Shown here: positions 48,960 through 58,387 of the stretch, in pieces
How positions within the stretch are numbered: position 1 is the first letter of the stretch
How the letters are laid out: each line of letters opens with the position of its first letter
DNA from: Mycolicibacterium sp. CBMA 234
GTDB taxonomy: Bacteria > Actinomycetota > Actinomycetes > Mycobacteriales > Mycobacteriaceae
DNA length: 64,000 bases
Direction of reading: 5' to 3'
Assembly (NCBI RefSeq): GCF_009729415.1
Contig: NZ_MPKW01000001.1
Coordinates: 451,271-515,270, forward strand
Made by a program: the position numbers and the translations under genes
The notes under the pieces: generated by a model
Seen by the model: only the letters and a program-made list of their open reading frames with translations
Told to the model about the DNA's origin: nothing
The model's database searches: none

Positions 48960-51659
48960 TTAGCTCCGGCCCAGTTCAGCGCGTAGCGCGGCCAGACCCG
49001 CGTCGATACCCGCTGCCCCCTTACCGGAACCCTGTGCCAGATCGGCCTTTCCACCACCACGGCCACCGACGGCGGCGCCCAATTGCTGCACCAGTTCGTT
49101 GGCCTTCAATCCCAGGTCCTGCGCGGCGGCGTTGACGGCCACCACGTACGGCACCGAATCGCCCTCGCCTTCGGCGATCAGCGCGATCACCGCCGGCTCC
49201 GAGCCGACCTTGCCCTTGATGTCCCCGACAAGCGTCCGCAGGTCCCCGCCGGAGAAACCGCCGGCCATGCGCTGCGCGACGACGCGGACCTTGCCGATCG
49301 TCTCGGCACCGGCCGCAGCGTTGGCGGCGGCAGCCTTGGCGCCCGCGAGCCGGACCTTGTCCAGTTCCTTCTCGGCAGCCTTGAGCTTGTCCACCAGGGT
49401 CGCCACGCGCGCGGGCACCTCTTCCGAGGGCACCTTGAGCGATGCAGCCAGACCGGCCATCAGGGCGCGTTCCTTGGCCAGGTGCCGGAACGACTCCAGC
49501 CCGACGTAGGCCTCGACGCGGCGCACACCCGAACCCACCGACGATTCGCCGAGGATGGTCACCGGGCCGATCTGCGCCGAGCGCTGCACGTGCGTACCGC
49601 CGCACAGTTCCATCGAGAACGGTCCGCCGATCTCGACCACGCGGACCTCGTCCGGGTAGGACTCGCCGAACATCGCCATGGCGCCCATTGCCTTGGCTTT
49701 TTCCAGCTTCTCGTTGAAGGTGTGCACCGCGAAGTCGGCCTGCACGGCCTCGTTGGTGACTTCCTCCACCTGGGTGCGCTGCTCGTCGGTCAACGCGCCC
49801 TGGTAATTGAAGTCGAAGCGCAGGTATCCCGGCCGGTTCAGCGAGCCCGCCTGAACGGCATTGGGGCCCAACACCTGCCGCAGCGCGGCATGCACCATGT
49901 GCGTGCCCGAGTGGCCCTGGGTAGCGCCGCGACGCCAGGTCGGATCGACCGCGGCGGTCACGGTGTCGCCTTCGATGAACTCGCCGGACTCGACGTTGAT
50001 GGTGTGGACCCACAGCGACTTGGCGATCTTCTGCACATCAGTGACGGCAGCCTTGGCGGTGGCCGACGCGCCGGTGCCCGTGATGGACCCGGTGTCAGCG
50101 ATCTGACCACCCGACTCTGCGTACAGCGGGGTGCGATCAAGGACCAATTCAATACGGCCGGCAGCCGCGGCCACTTCATCACCATGCGTCACCACCGGGA
50201 CCCGCTTGCCGTCCACGAAGATGCCGAGAATCCTTGCCTCGGAAGTCAATTCGTCGAAGCCGGTGAACTCGGTGGGGCCGGAGTCGACCAGGTCGCGGAA
50301 CGCGGACAGGTCGGCGTGCGCGTGCTTGCGGGCGGCGGCGTCGGCCTTGGCACGCTGACGCTGCTCGGCCATCAGGCCGCGGAAGCCCTCTTCGTCCACC
50401 GACAGGCCGGCTTCGGCAGCCATCTCGAGCGTCAGCTCGACGGGGAAGCCGTAGGTGTCGTGCAGGGTGAACGCGTCGTTGCCGGAGACGACGGTCTTGC
50501 CCGCCGCCTTGGTGGCCTCCGCGGCGTCCTCGAACAACCGCGAGCCCGACGCGAGAGTGCGGTTGAACGCTTTCTCCTCGGCAACAGCGATGCGGTTGAT
50601 GCGGTCGAAGTCGGTGACCAGTTCCGGGTACGACGGCCCCATCGTGTCGCGCACGGTGGTCATCAGCTCGGCCATGATCGGCTGCTCGACCCCGAGCAGC
50701 TTGGCCGAGCGGATGATGCGGCGCAGCAACCGGCGCAGCACGTAGCCGCGGCCTTCATTACCCGGGGTGACGCCGTCGCCGATGATGATCGCGGCGGTGC
50801 GGCTGTGGTCGGCGATGACGCGGTAGCGCACGTCGTCGGCGTGGTTGCCCGCCCCGTAATGGCGCGGAGCCACGGCAGCGACCTTGTCGATCACCGGGCG
50901 GACCAGGTCGGTCTCGTAGACGTTGTCGACGCCCTGCAGCAGGCAGGCGATGCGCTCGACACCCATGCCGGTGTCGATGTTCTGCCGCGGCAGCGGGCCG
51001 AGGATTTCGAAGTCCGTCTTGCTGGTGCCCTCGCCGCGCTCGTTCTGCATGAACACGAGGTTCCAGATTTCGATGTAGCGGTCTTCGTTGGCTTCCGGGC
51101 CGCCGTCGATGCCGTACTCGGGGCCGCGGTCGTAGTAGATCTCCGAACACGGACCGCACGGCCCGGGGATACCCATGGACCAGTAGTTGTCGGCCTTACC
51201 GCGCCGCTGGATGCGCTCAGGCGGCAGCCCGGCGATCTCCTCCCACAGCGCGATGGCTTCGTCGTCATCGAGATAGACCGTGGCCCAAAGCTTTTCGGGG
51301 TCAAAGCCGTAGCCACCCTCGGACACCGAGTTGGTCAGCAGATCCCAGGCCAGCGCGATGGCGCCGCGCTTGAAGTAGTCGCCGAACGAGAAGTTGCCGG
51401 CCATCTGGAAGAACGTGTTGTGCCGGGTGGTGATGCCCACCTCGTCGATATCCGGCGTACGGATGCACTTCTGGACACTGGTGGCCTTGTCATACGGCGG
51501 TGTTCGGGCACCCAGGAAATAAGGCACGAACTGGACCATGCCGGCGTTGACGAACAACAGGTTCGGATCGTCCAGGATCACCGATGCGCTGGGCACCTCG
51601 GTGTGGCCCGCTTTCACGAAATGATCGAGGAATCGTTTCCTGATCTCGTGTGTTTGCAC
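48960..51659 (-). CDS. alaS: alanyl-tRNA synthetase
   Basis: AlaRS charges tRNA-Ala. The 899-residue protein has the class II catalytic core (motif 1-3 regions [36 protein letters not shown]) and the editing domain zinc ligands [13 protein letters not shown] and [16 protein letters not shown]. The C-terminal C-Ala domain ends [19 protein letters not shown] 51659 ([20 protein letters not shown]) is chosen by alignment with the M. tuberculosis enzyme, with AAGGA about 11 nt upstream. Upstream codons in frame are not family-like. It is the first gene of alaS-ruvX-mltG-aroE. Confidence 0.97.
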   Translation of the reverse strand: MQTHEIRKRFLDHFVKAGHTEVPSASVILDDPNLLFVNAGMVQFVPYFLGARTPPYDKATSVQKCIRTPDIDEVGITTRHNTFFQMAGNFSFGDYFKRGAIALAWDLLTNSVSEGGYGFDPEKLWATVYLDDDEAIALWEEIAGLPPERIQRRGKADNYWSMGIPGPCGPCSEIYYDRGPEYGIDGGPEANEDRYIEIWNLVFMQNERGEGTSKTDFEILGPLPRQNIDTGMGVERIACLLQGVDNVYETDLVRPVIDKVAAVAPRHYGAGNHADDVRYRVIADHSRTAAIIIGDGVTPGNEGRGYVLRRLLRRIIRSAKLLGVEQPIMAELMTTVRDTMGPSYPELVTDFDRINRIAVAEEKAFNRTLASGSRLFEDAAEATKAAGKTVVSGNDAFTLHDTYGFPVELTLEMAAEAGLSVDEEGFRGLMAEQRQRAKADAAARKHAHADLSAFRDLVDSGPTEFTGFDELTSEARILGIFVDGKRVPVVTHGDEVAAAAGRIELVLDRTPLYAESGGQIADTGSITGTGASATAKAAVTDVQKIAKSLWVHTINVESGEFIEGDTVTAAVDPTWRRGATQGHSGTHMVHAALRQVLGPNAVQAGSLNRPGYLRFDFNYQGALTDEQRTQVEEVTNEAVQADFAVHTFNEKLEKAKAMGAMAMFGESYPDEVRVVEIGGPFSMELCGGTHVQRSAQIGPVTILGESSVGSGVRRVEAYVGLESFRHLAKERALMAGLAASLKVPSEEVPARVATLVDKLKAAEKELDKVRLAGAKAAAANAAAGAETIGKVRVVAQRMAGGFSGGDLRTLVGDIKGKVGSEPAVIALIAEGEGDSVPYVVAVNAAAQDLGLKANELVQQLGAAVGGRGGGKADLAQGSGKGAAGIDAGLAALRAELGRS

Positions 51660-51832
51660 GTGCTGCTGTCCTTCATCGGCCGGATAGTTGCCCGCATAAC
51701 AGTACCGGGCTACAGGTGCCGGGCTTTGACCCCAGCCCGTACAACCATTGTGCGTGGCGCCGGCGCGGAGGACAGTTGTCACTATCCGGTGGCGCCACCG
51801 GTGCGCTACCCCGAATAACGAGGGGGTGGACC

Positions 51833-52447
51833 GTGTTCGCACGTTCTACCACGATGATGGCGCGCTCTGACCAGATCGACGCGGGCATTACATATATCCG
51901 CGACCAGGTAATGCCTGTGCTGCAAGAACTTCCCGGTTCGATCGGCTTGTCTCTGATGGTCGACCGGGAGTCGGGCCGGTGCATCGCCACCAGCGCCTGG
52001 GAGTCCGAGGACGCGCTGCACTACAGCGCCAGCGAGGCACGCCGGCTGCGCAATCTGACGGCCGACCAGTTCGGTGGCGCCCCGATGGTCGAGGAGTGGG
52101 AGATCGCCGTCCTGCACCGTGAGCGAGGTAACGGTGCGTGCGTACGGGCCACCTGGCTCACGGTGCCGCCGGATCTGATGGAGGCCGGCATCGACTACTT
52201 CCGCGACAGCGTGCTGCGGCAGGTCGAGCATCTTCCGGGCTTCTGCAGCGCCAGCCTGCTCGTCGATCGCGGGTCGGGCCGCGCGGTGTCGTCGGTGTCG
52301 TTCCGCACCCGCGAGTTGATGGATGACTACTGGGAGCAGGCCACGGCACTGAAGGTCGAATCGGTGCGGGCCGCCGGCGCATCCGAGATCGACGATTGCG
52401 TGTTCGACCTGGCCATCGCCCAACTACGGGTGCCGGAACTGGTCTAG
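51833..52447 (+). CDS. duplicated ABM-like dimeric-barrel protein (Rv2557/Rv2558-like)
   Basis: A 204-residue cytoplasmic protein made of two similar halves, each a probable ferredoxin-like (antibiotic biosynthesis monooxygenase type) domain: [20 protein letters not shown] with [17 protein letters not shown], and [20 protein letters not shown] with [17 protein letters not shown]. It resembles Rv2557 and Rv2558, starvation-induced proteins at the same locus; here there is one gene instead of two. GTG 51833 follows GAGGGGG; ATG 51854 is possible. Its TAG shares the palindrome CTAG with the stop of the convergent rarA gene. Confidence 0.85.
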   Translation: MFARSTTMMARSDQIDAGITYIRDQVMPVLQELPGSIGLSLMVDRESGRCIATSAWESEDALHYSASEARRLRNLTADQFGGAPMVEEWEIAVLHRERGNGACVRATWLTVPPDLMEAGIDYFRDSVLRQVEHLPGFCSASLLVDRGSGRAVSSVSFRTRELMDDYWEQATALKVESVRAAGASEIDDCVFDLAIAQLRVPELV

Positions 52448-53772
52448 CGCTTGCGCCGGACGATGGCGCGAAGCTTCTCCAGTCGCCCGCCGATCTCCCG
52501 TTCCGCCCCATACGACGTGGGCCGGTAATAGTCGACCCCGACGAGATCGTCGGGCGGATACTGTTGTGCCGCAACGCCTCCCGGGTGATCGTGGGCGTAC
52601 TTGTAGCCCTGCGCATGGCCCAGTGCGGCGGCACCCGCATAGTGCCCGTCGCGCAGATGCGTCGGCACCGGACCGGCCTTGCCGGCCCTGATGTCGGCCA
52701 TTGCCGCGCCGAGCGCGACGGTGACGGCGTTGGATTTCGGCGCCGTCGCCAAGTGCACGGTCGCGTGGGCCAAGGTCAGCTGGGCTTCCGGGAGTCCGAT
52801 CAACTGAACAGTCTGCGCGGCGGCCACGGCCGTTGGCAGCGCCGTCGGATCCGCGATGCCGATGTCCTCGCTGGCCAGGATCATCAGCCGGCGGGCGATG
52901 AACCGCGGGTCCTCCCCTGCGGTCAACATCCGGGCCAGGTAATGCAGCGCGGCATCGACGTCCGAGCCGCGCACGGACTTGATGAAAGCGCTGACCACGT
53001 CGTAGTGCTGGTCGCCGTCACGGTCGTAGCGGACCGCGGCCTGGTCCAGCGACTGCTCGACGACCTCGACCGTGACGCGATCCTCACCGGCGGTTTCGGC
53101 TGCGACCTCCAGCGCCGTCAGCGCCCGGCGGGCATCGCCCGCACTGAGCGTCACCAGCAGCGCGACGGCGTCGTCGTCAACCTCGACAGCACCGCCCAGG
53201 CCGCGCGGATCGTTGATGGCCCGCTGCACCACGGCGCGCACCGCGTCGGCGGTCAGCGGTTGCAACTGCAAGATCAGCGACCGCGACAGCAGCGGCGCCA
53301 CCACCGAGAACGACGGGTTTTCCGTGGTCGCGGCGACCAGCAGCACGACCCGGTTTTCCACCGCGGCCAGCAGCGCGTCCTGCTGAGTCTTGGAGAAGCG
53401 GTGCACCTCGTCGATGAACAGCACGGTCTGGCGGCCGTGCACGGCGGTGCGCCGGGCCTCGTCGATCACCGCGCGGACGTCTTTGACGCCCGCCGATAGC
53501 GCCGACAGGGCCTCGAACCGCCGGCCGGTGGCCCCGGAGATCAGCGACGCCAGCGTGGTCTTGCCGGTACCGGGCGGCCCGTAGAGGATGACGCTGGCCG
53601 CGCCCGAGCCTTCGACCAAGCGGCGCAGCGGCGAACCCGGTTTGAGCAGGTGATCCTGCCCGAAGACCTCGTCGAGTCCGGCCGGCCGCATCCGCACCGC
53701 CAGGGGTGATTGCACGACAGAACCCGACGCCGGCTCGGCATCGCTTCCTACGTCGAACAGCCCATCAGACAC
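52444..53772 (-). CDS. rarA: replication-associated recombination ATPase RarA (MgsA)
   Basis: RarA is a AAA+ clamp-loader-like ATPase acting at stalled replication forks. The 442-residue protein has [14 protein letters not shown] (Walker A), [19 protein letters not shown] (Walker B) and [20 protein letters not shown] (sensor 1). The C-terminal MgsA domain ([40 protein letters not shown]) completes the family profile. It matches Rv2559c. The stop overlaps that of the convergent gene in CTAG. Confidence 0.95.
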   Translation of the reverse strand: MSDGLFDVGSDAEPASGSVVQSPLAVRMRPAGLDEVFGQDHLLKPGSPLRRLVEGSGAASVILYGPPGTGKTTLASLISGATGRRFEALSALSAGVKDVRAVIDEARRTAVHGRQTVLFIDEVHRFSKTQQDALLAAVENRVVLLVAATTENPSFSVVAPLLSRSLILQLQPLTADAVRAVVQRAINDPRGLGGAVEVDDDAVALLVTLSAGDARRALTALEVAAETAGEDRVTVEVVEQSLDQAAVRYDRDGDQHYDVVSAFIKSVRGSDVDAALHYLARMLTAGEDPRFIARRLMILASEDIGIADPTALPTAVAAAQTVQLIGLPEAQLTLAHATVHLATAPKSNAVTVALGAAMADIRAGKAGPVPTHLRDGHYAGAAALGHAQGYKYAHDHPGGVAAQQYPPDDLVGVDYYRPTSYGAEREIGGRLEKLRAIVRRKR

Positions 53773-53806
53773 CGCTCAGGCTTACCACGCCGTTCCCTCA
53801 GGAGTG

Positions 53807-54643
53807 TCACTCGGCAGGTGCGGTCACGAAGTCGATCAGCTCCTCGACGCGTCCGATCAGCTCCGGCTCCAGGTCATTCCAGTCGCGCACCTGGCCGCGG
53901 ATGCGCTGCCAGGCCTGCGCGATGCCGGCCTGGTCGGCATGCGGCCAGCCGAGCGCGTCGCACACGCCGTGCTTCCATTCGATGCCGCGCGGGATCACCG
54001 GCCAGGCCTCCCGGCCGATCCGCGCCGGCTTCACGGCCTGCCAGATGTCGATGAACGGGTGGCCAACCACCAGCGTGTGTTCGCCGCCCGGGCCGCGCCG
54101 CACCTGCTCGGCGATGCGCGCCTCCTTCGAGCCGGCGACCAGGTGGTCGACCAGTACGCCGAGCCGGCGCCCCGGTCCGGGGTTGAACTCGCGCACGATG
54201 CCGGCCAGATCGTCGACGCCGCCGAGGTATTCGACGACGACGCCCTCGATCCGCAGGTCGTGTCCCCACACCTGCTCGACGAGTTCGGCGTCGTGCCGGC
54301 CTTCGACGTAGATGCGGCTGGCCAGCGCGGTACGGGCCCGATGTCCTTGCACCGCAACCGAACCCGACGCGGTGCGGGTCGGCGCGGCAGGTGCGGTCTG
54401 TTTGGGTGCGGTGAGGATGACGGGGTTGCCGTCGACCAGGTAGCCCGGGCCGATCGGGAAAGGCTTGCGGTAACCGTCGAAGTCTTCGAGGACCATGCGG
54501 CCGTATTCGACGCTGATCACCGCACCGACGAAACCGGTCGTGGCGCATTCGACCACGAGGCCCTTTTCGGCGGGCTGTTCGGTCGAGCGCTTCTTGGCGT
54601 TCGGGTTGCGGGCCAGCACATCGGATCCGTATCGGTCACTCAC
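53807..54643 (-). CDS. DUF3097 family protein with Toprim-like motif
   Basis: A 278-residue actinobacterial protein of DUF3097. After an N-terminal beta-rich section (VVECATTGFVGAVISVEYGR), the segment SRIYVEGRHDAELVEQVWG resembles the first Toprim strand and catalytic Glu of RNase M5 and small primases (VEGxxD). A later acidic pair (RRLGVLVDHLVAGSKE) could be the DxD-like site. This suggests a nucleic-acid phosphotransfer or nuclease activity, but no function has been established. It is 34 nt downstream of rarA on the same strand, consistent with a DNA- or RNA-related role. Confidence 0.8.
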   Translation of the reverse strand: MSDRYGSDVLARNPNAKKRSTEQPAEKGLVVECATTGFVGAVISVEYGRMVLEDFDGYRKPFPIGPGYLVDGNPVILTAPKQTAPAAPTRTASGSVAVQGHRARTALASRIYVEGRHDAELVEQVWGHDLRIEGVVVEYLGGVDDLAGIVREFNPGPGRRLGVLVDHLVAGSKEARIAEQVRRGPGGEHTLVVGHPFIDIWQAVKPARIGREAWPVIPRGIEWKHGVCDALGWPHADQAGIAQAWQRIRGQVRDWNDLEPELIGRVEELIDFVTAPAE

Positions 54644-54725
54644 GGGTCCGATCCTAGAAACCCCGGCGGGTCAGATCCTGTTGCGCCACCCGCGTTTTCG
54701 TCACGGCCAGGTCACGAATGTGCGA

Positions 54726-55034
54726 TTACGGCGCCTTCTCGACCTTGGTGTCCAAGGTGACGCGCTCGCCGTCGACCTTCACGATCTTGTTATGCGCCAC
54801 GTACGGCACGTTGCGGGGGCCAGTGAAATGGCAATCGAACTGGCCACCCTTCGCGGCCTCCACATCGGACGGGCACTTCACGTCGGTGGGCGTGAACTTG
54901 TTCTGATCAGCCACCAGCTTGACCACCTGCTTGGCCGCATCATCGGCGTTGACGGTGGTCTTGCCGCCACATGCCACCGGCGCAAATGCCGTCAGCGCCA
55001 CCAGAACCATCGTTCCCAGCTTCACCCGCGTCAT
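54726..55034 (-). CDS. DUF4333 lipoprotein
   Basis: A 102-residue exported protein with a lipoprotein signal (TMVLVALTAFAPVACGG, lipid Cys22) and a DUF4333 domain: TDVKCPSDVEAAKGGQFDCH with two Cys that probably form a disulfide. DUF4333 proteins are common in actinobacteria and often appear as C-terminal domains of larger membrane proteins; function unknown. The 82-bp gap to DUF3097 shows nothing notable. It lies 33 nt from the DUF389 gene on the same strand. Confidence 0.85.
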   Translation of the reverse strand: MTRVKLGTMVLVALTAFAPVACGGKTTVNADDAAKQVVKLVADQNKFTPTDVKCPSDVEAAKGGQFDCHFTGPRNVPYVAHNKIVKVDGERVTLDTKVEKAP

Positions 55035-55067
55035 AGGCGCGATGGTGCTCTATCGCCTTGGCCCGAG

Positions 55068-55988
55068 TCAACGCGGCACGCGGCGCCGAGTGCGGTTGTA
55101 CCCGGCGAGCAGCAGGACCGCGGCGGCGGTGATGCCGACCATGTTGACGGCCAACTGGCCCGCCGACCCAAGGGCCACATCCCAGTCGCGCGTGATGGCC
55201 GCGACGACCGTCATACCGGCGGCTGGCACCGTCGTCACCGAGATGAAAACCCCAACCAGCGCAGCCGATTTCGAGGTCACCATCGACAACATGCCCGCGG
55301 CCCCGGCGAGCAACGCCACCACGAACGAGAACGGCCCAACCTGAAAGATGAAGTCCATTTGCTGCAATTCGTGGATGCTGCTCAACCTCACCCAGCCCAG
55401 CGCCTGGAACGCTTTCGTGGCCAGTGCGGTAATGGCCATTGCCACCGGGAAACCGATCAGCAGCGCCAGCACCGCACGCTTCGCCAGATAACCCTTGCGC
55501 CGCACCACCGCAACGGCCAGCGCGGCCAGCGGCCCGAACTCCGGACCGACCACCATGGCCCCGACGACCGTGATGGGCGAATCGGTCAGCACGCCGATCG
55601 ACGCCAGGAGGCAGGCGATGGTCAGGAACGCGAGGTACGAGAAACTGAGGCCACTTTCGCCGCGGGTGCGGAGCACCAGTTCGTCCCAGATGACGGCATC
55701 TTCGCCGTCGCCGTGAATTTCGTCCTCGGCGCGGTAGGCCGCGGTCGACAGGACGGTGTCGAGCACCTCCATGGTGATGGCGCCGTCCTGGTCGATGCCG
55801 AGGGCGCGCAGCCCGCCGATCAGTCCGTCGGCGGCGTCGCGGGCCACGTCGGCAGCGACTACGTCGCCTTGTGGATCGATCGCGGCGCCGCGGTGCGCCA
55901 CCACGTTCGCGATCCCACGGCGATGCCGGTATAAGTCGAGCACCGACTCGGTGAGCTCCGGCGGGGTGATCACACGTAGATGCAGCAC
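55068..55988 (-). CDS. DUF389 integral membrane protein
   Basis: A 306-residue protein with a soluble N-terminal domain (HLRVITPPELTESVLDLYRH) and about six membrane helices (SYLAFLTIACLLASIGVLTD, ITVVGAMVVGPEFGPLAALA, AVLALLIGFPVAMAITALAT). PITVVGAMVVGPEFGPL is the family's conserved segment. The DUF389/TIGR00341 family has no settled function. It starts 9 nt after the HxlR regulator stop and so is probably in its operon, together with the DUF4333 gene. Confidence 0.87.
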   Translation of the reverse strand: MLHLRVITPPELTESVLDLYRHRRGIANVVAHRGAAIDPQGDVVAADVARDAADGLIGGLRALGIDQDGAITMEVLDTVLSTAAYRAEDEIHGDGEDAVIWDELVLRTRGESGLSFSYLAFLTIACLLASIGVLTDSPITVVGAMVVGPEFGPLAALAVAVVRRKGYLAKRAVLALLIGFPVAMAITALATKAFQALGWVRLSSIHELQQMDFIFQVGPFSFVVALLAGAAGMLSMVTSKSAALVGVFISVTTVPAAGMTVVAAITRDWDVALGSAGQLAVNMVGITAAAVLLLAGYNRTRRRVPR

Positions 55989-55997
55989 GGCCGAAGG

Positions 55998-56474
55998 TTA
56001 CCGACCGCGGCGGCGCGCCAGCTTCATCCCGAGCTCGTCGGGCGGCACCTCGTGTCCGTCCGTGCACCGGATTTCCACGGTGGCGTCGGCGCCGCAACCC
56101 AGGTGCGTGAGCCTCAGGCCGGGGTCGCCGAGATGGGTGCGGCCCCACTCGAACATGGCCCACGCCACCGGCATGAAGTCGGTGCCCGCCTGGGTCAGCA
56201 CGTATTCGTCGCGGCTACGCTGCCCGGGCTCCTGGTACGGCTGTTTGGTCAGAAGGCCGGCCTCGACCAGCTCGGCCAGCCGGGCCGAGGTGGCCGCTTT
56301 GGTGATGCCGACCCGTCGCGCGAAGTCGTCGAAACGCGTTGTGCCGTAATAGGCCTCACGCATGAGCAGCATCGCCGACTTGGTGCCGACCAGCGACATC
56401 GTCTTTTCGATGGCGCACTGGCCCACAGCCGACCAGGAATCACGTTCGGCGAGGACACCTTGTAGCGCTGTCAT
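55998..56474 (-). CDS. HxlR-family transcriptional regulator
   Basis: A 158-residue winged-helix regulator. HxlR features: CAIEKTMSLVGTKSAMLLMR at the N terminus, then the recognition region FDDFARRVGITKAATSARLA and LVEAGLLTKQPYQEPGQRSR. The C terminus has Cys residues (HLGCGADATVEIRCTDGHEV) that could sense oxidants or electrophiles, as several HxlR proteins do. ATG 56474 is used; GTG 56483 is possible. It is divergent from a thiolase gene with a clean inverted repeat between them. Confidence 0.88.
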   Translation of the reverse strand: MTALQGVLAERDSWSAVGQCAIEKTMSLVGTKSAMLLMREAYYGTTRFDDFARRVGITKAATSARLAELVEAGLLTKQPYQEPGQRSRDEYVLTQAGTDFMPVAWAMFEWGRTHLGDPGLRLTHLGCGADATVEIRCTDGHEVPPDELGMKLARRRGR

Positions 56475-56523
56475 GTGAATCACTCTACCGCTGGGTTGCT
56501 ATGGATAAACCCAGGTGTTAGAT

Positions 56524-56547
56524 CTGAGTATAGGAAGCAGTACTCAG
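56524..56547. promoter_or_regulatory. probable HxlR operator in divergent promoter
   Basis: A perfect inverted repeat CTGAGTA-N10-TACTCAG lies between the HxlR gene and the thiolase gene, 23 bp before the thiolase ATG. HxlR-type repressors bind dyads with TACT-like half-sites. The site is well placed to control both genes; binding by this regulator is inferred. Confidence 0.6.
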
Positions 56548-56569
56548 CGTGGAGTTCAGAAGGAGTCCC

Positions 56570-57769
56570 ATGTCCGGATACACAGACCGCGATGCGGTCA
56601 TCGTCTCGGCGGTTCGCACACCGGTCGGCAAGGGCAAAGCCAGTGGCGCCCTGTACGACGTCCTTCCCGCCGACCTGCTCGCGCACACCCTGCGATCAGC
56701 GGTGGAACGTACGGGTATCGACCCGGTTCTGGTGGACGACGTGATCGCGGGCGCCGTCACGCAGGCCGGTGACCAGGCGGCGAACATCGCCCGAAACGCG
56801 TTGCTGGGAGCCGGTTTTCCCGAAAGTGTGCCCGGCACCACCGTCGACCGGCAGTGTGGCAGTTCACAACAGGCCATTTCGTTTGCCGCACAGGGTGTGA
56901 TCGCCGGCTCCTACGACGCGGTGATCGCCGCGGGTGTCGAGTCGATGTCCCGCGTCCCGATGGGTGCCGCCGTCTTGCCGGGCAGTAACCCGTTCGGCAC
57001 CGGCCTGACCGAGCGCTATCCCGACGGCCTTGTCCCCCAAGGCATCAGCGCCGAGTTGATCGCCGCACGCTGGAACTTCTCCCGCACCCAACTGGACGAG
57101 TTCTCAGCCGCCAGCCACGAGAAAGCGGCCCGCGCCGCCAAGGACGGGCTGTTCGACAACGAACTCGTAGCGATCGCGGGCCTCACGGCCGACGAGATCA
57201 TCCGGCCCGCAACTACCGTCGATGCGCTGGCCGGGCTGAAGCCCGCCTTCTACAGCGACGCGTATGCGGCCCGCTTCCCCCAAATCCGTTGGGAGATCAC
57301 GCCCGGCAACTCGTCGCCGCTGTCCGACGGCAGCGCGGCCGTCATGATCACCAGCGGCGCCTTCGCGCGCAGCCACGGCCTGCAGCCGCTGGCCCGCATC
57401 CACACCATGACCGCAGTCGGCTCCGATCCGCTGTACATGCTGACCGGCGTTATCCCGGCGACCGAGAAGGTGCTGGCCCGGTCCGGGCTGTCGCTGTCCG
57501 ACATCGATCTGTTCGAGGTGAACGAGGCGTTCGCGCCGGTCGTGCTGGCGTGGGCCGCCGATATCGGCGGTAACAAGTCCAGTGACCTGCTGGCGCGGAC
57601 CAACGTCAACGGCGGCGCCATCGCCATCGGTCACCCGCTCGGCGCCAGCGGTGCGCGCATCATGAGCACCCTGGTCAATGCGCTTGAGCAGCGCGACGGA
57701 CGCTACGGCCTGCAGGTGATGTGCGAAGGCGGCGGCATGGCCAACGCGACCATCATCGAGCGGCTGTAG
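56570..57769 (+). CDS. thiolase (acetyl-CoA acyltransferase, FadA type)
   Basis: A 399-residue degradative thiolase that splits 3-ketoacyl-CoA with CoA. Active residues: Cys96 in TVDRQCGSSQQAISFAAQG, His in FEVNEAFAPVVLAW and GGAIAIGHPLGASGARI, and the second Cys in LQVMCEGGGMANATIIERL. AAGGAG lies 5 nt before ATG 56570. No other beta-oxidation gene is adjacent, so the substrate class (fatty acid, steroid side chain) cannot be set. It is probably repressed by the divergent HxlR regulator. Confidence 0.93.
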   Translation: MSGYTDRDAVIVSAVRTPVGKGKASGALYDVLPADLLAHTLRSAVERTGIDPVLVDDVIAGAVTQAGDQAANIARNALLGAGFPESVPGTTVDRQCGSSQQAISFAAQGVIAGSYDAVIAAGVESMSRVPMGAAVLPGSNPFGTGLTERYPDGLVPQGISAELIAARWNFSRTQLDEFSAASHEKAARAAKDGLFDNELVAIAGLTADEIIRPATTVDALAGLKPAFYSDAYAARFPQIRWEITPGNSSPLSDGSAAVMITSGAFARSHGLQPLARIHTMTAVGSDPLYMLTGVIPATEKVLARSGLSLSDIDLFEVNEAFAPVVLAWAADIGGNKSSDLLARTNVNGGAIAIGHPLGASGARIMSTLVNALEQRDGRYGLQVMCEGGGMANATIIERL

Positions 57770-57784
57770 TTCTACTCGCGAGCA

Positions 57785-57829
57785 GACGCAAAACTGTCGC
57801 TACGTGGTCAAAAACGACAGTTTTGCGTC
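57785..57829. terminator. bidirectional hairpin terminator after thiolase gene
   Basis: A perfect 15-bp inverted repeat, GACGCAAAACTGTCG / CGACAGTTTTGCGTC, with a 15-nt loop. It lies between the convergent thiolase (ends 57769) and nitroreductase-family (ends 57848) genes. Flanking GCGA/TCGC can extend the stem. Each arm carries a short A or T run. Confidence 0.75.
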
Positions 57830-57847
57830 CGTTCGCGCTCGATGCAT

Positions 57848-58309
57848 TCAGGCGCGGACGAGCTCGAACAGCGGGATGACGCGGGACGTCTTGGTCTGGT
57901 ACTCGGCGAAGACGGGTGCCACGGCTGTGATCAGCGGATAAGTGGCTTCGCGCTCGTCGGCCGGCAGTTCGCGGGCGACGACGTCGTAGGCGTCTATCTT
58001 CCCCGTCGCTTCGCTCGCCCCGCCGGTACCGATCTCGATGCGGGCACCAGGGTTGGCGCGCAGGTTATGTACCCAGTCGGGATGGGTGTCGGCCCCGGCC
58101 TTCGAGCCCACAATGAGGATCTTGCCGTCGACAGGCAGATACGCCAGCGGCGACATGCGCGGCTGACCCGACTTGGCCCCGGTGGTGTGCAGGAGCAGCA
58201 GGTTGCCGCCCTCGAACTGGCCGCCCACTTTTCCGCCGTTGGCCCGGAACTCGTCGACGATGCTGGCATTGAAGGCGTGGAATGACGCCGCGTCCGTGAA
58301 TTCGGTCAT
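57848..58309 (-). CDS. deazaflavin (F420)-dependent nitroreductase family protein
   Basis: A 153-residue split-barrel protein of the Ddn/PF04075 family, which uses coenzyme F420 to reduce quinones or other substrates and is expanded in mycobacteria. Conserved features: GGQFEGGNLLLLHTTGAKSG, RMSPLAYLPVDGKILIVGSK and HPDWVHNLRANPGARIEIGT. ATG 58309 is chosen; the frame stays open far upstream only as antisense to the monooxygenase gene. It is divergent from that monooxygenase-esterase (78 bp). Confidence 0.9.
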   Translation of the reverse strand: MTEFTDAASFHAFNASIVDEFRANGGKVGGQFEGGNLLLLHTTGAKSGQPRMSPLAYLPVDGKILIVGSKAGADTHPDWVHNLRANPGARIEIGTGGASEATGKIDAYDVVARELPADEREATYPLITAVAPVFAEYQTKTSRVIPLFELVRA

Positions 58310-58387
58310 GCTTGACGCAACCTCGCGAACCGACCCAAATGTTCCCGCCTCCGCGCAATACTTACCTCCATATTGACGGAGGTGCCG

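Noticed and set aside
49083..51818. 900-codon open frame opposite alaS
   Set aside because: Same explanation: antisense to a complete alaS with all motifs; no recognisable domain or ribosome binding site.
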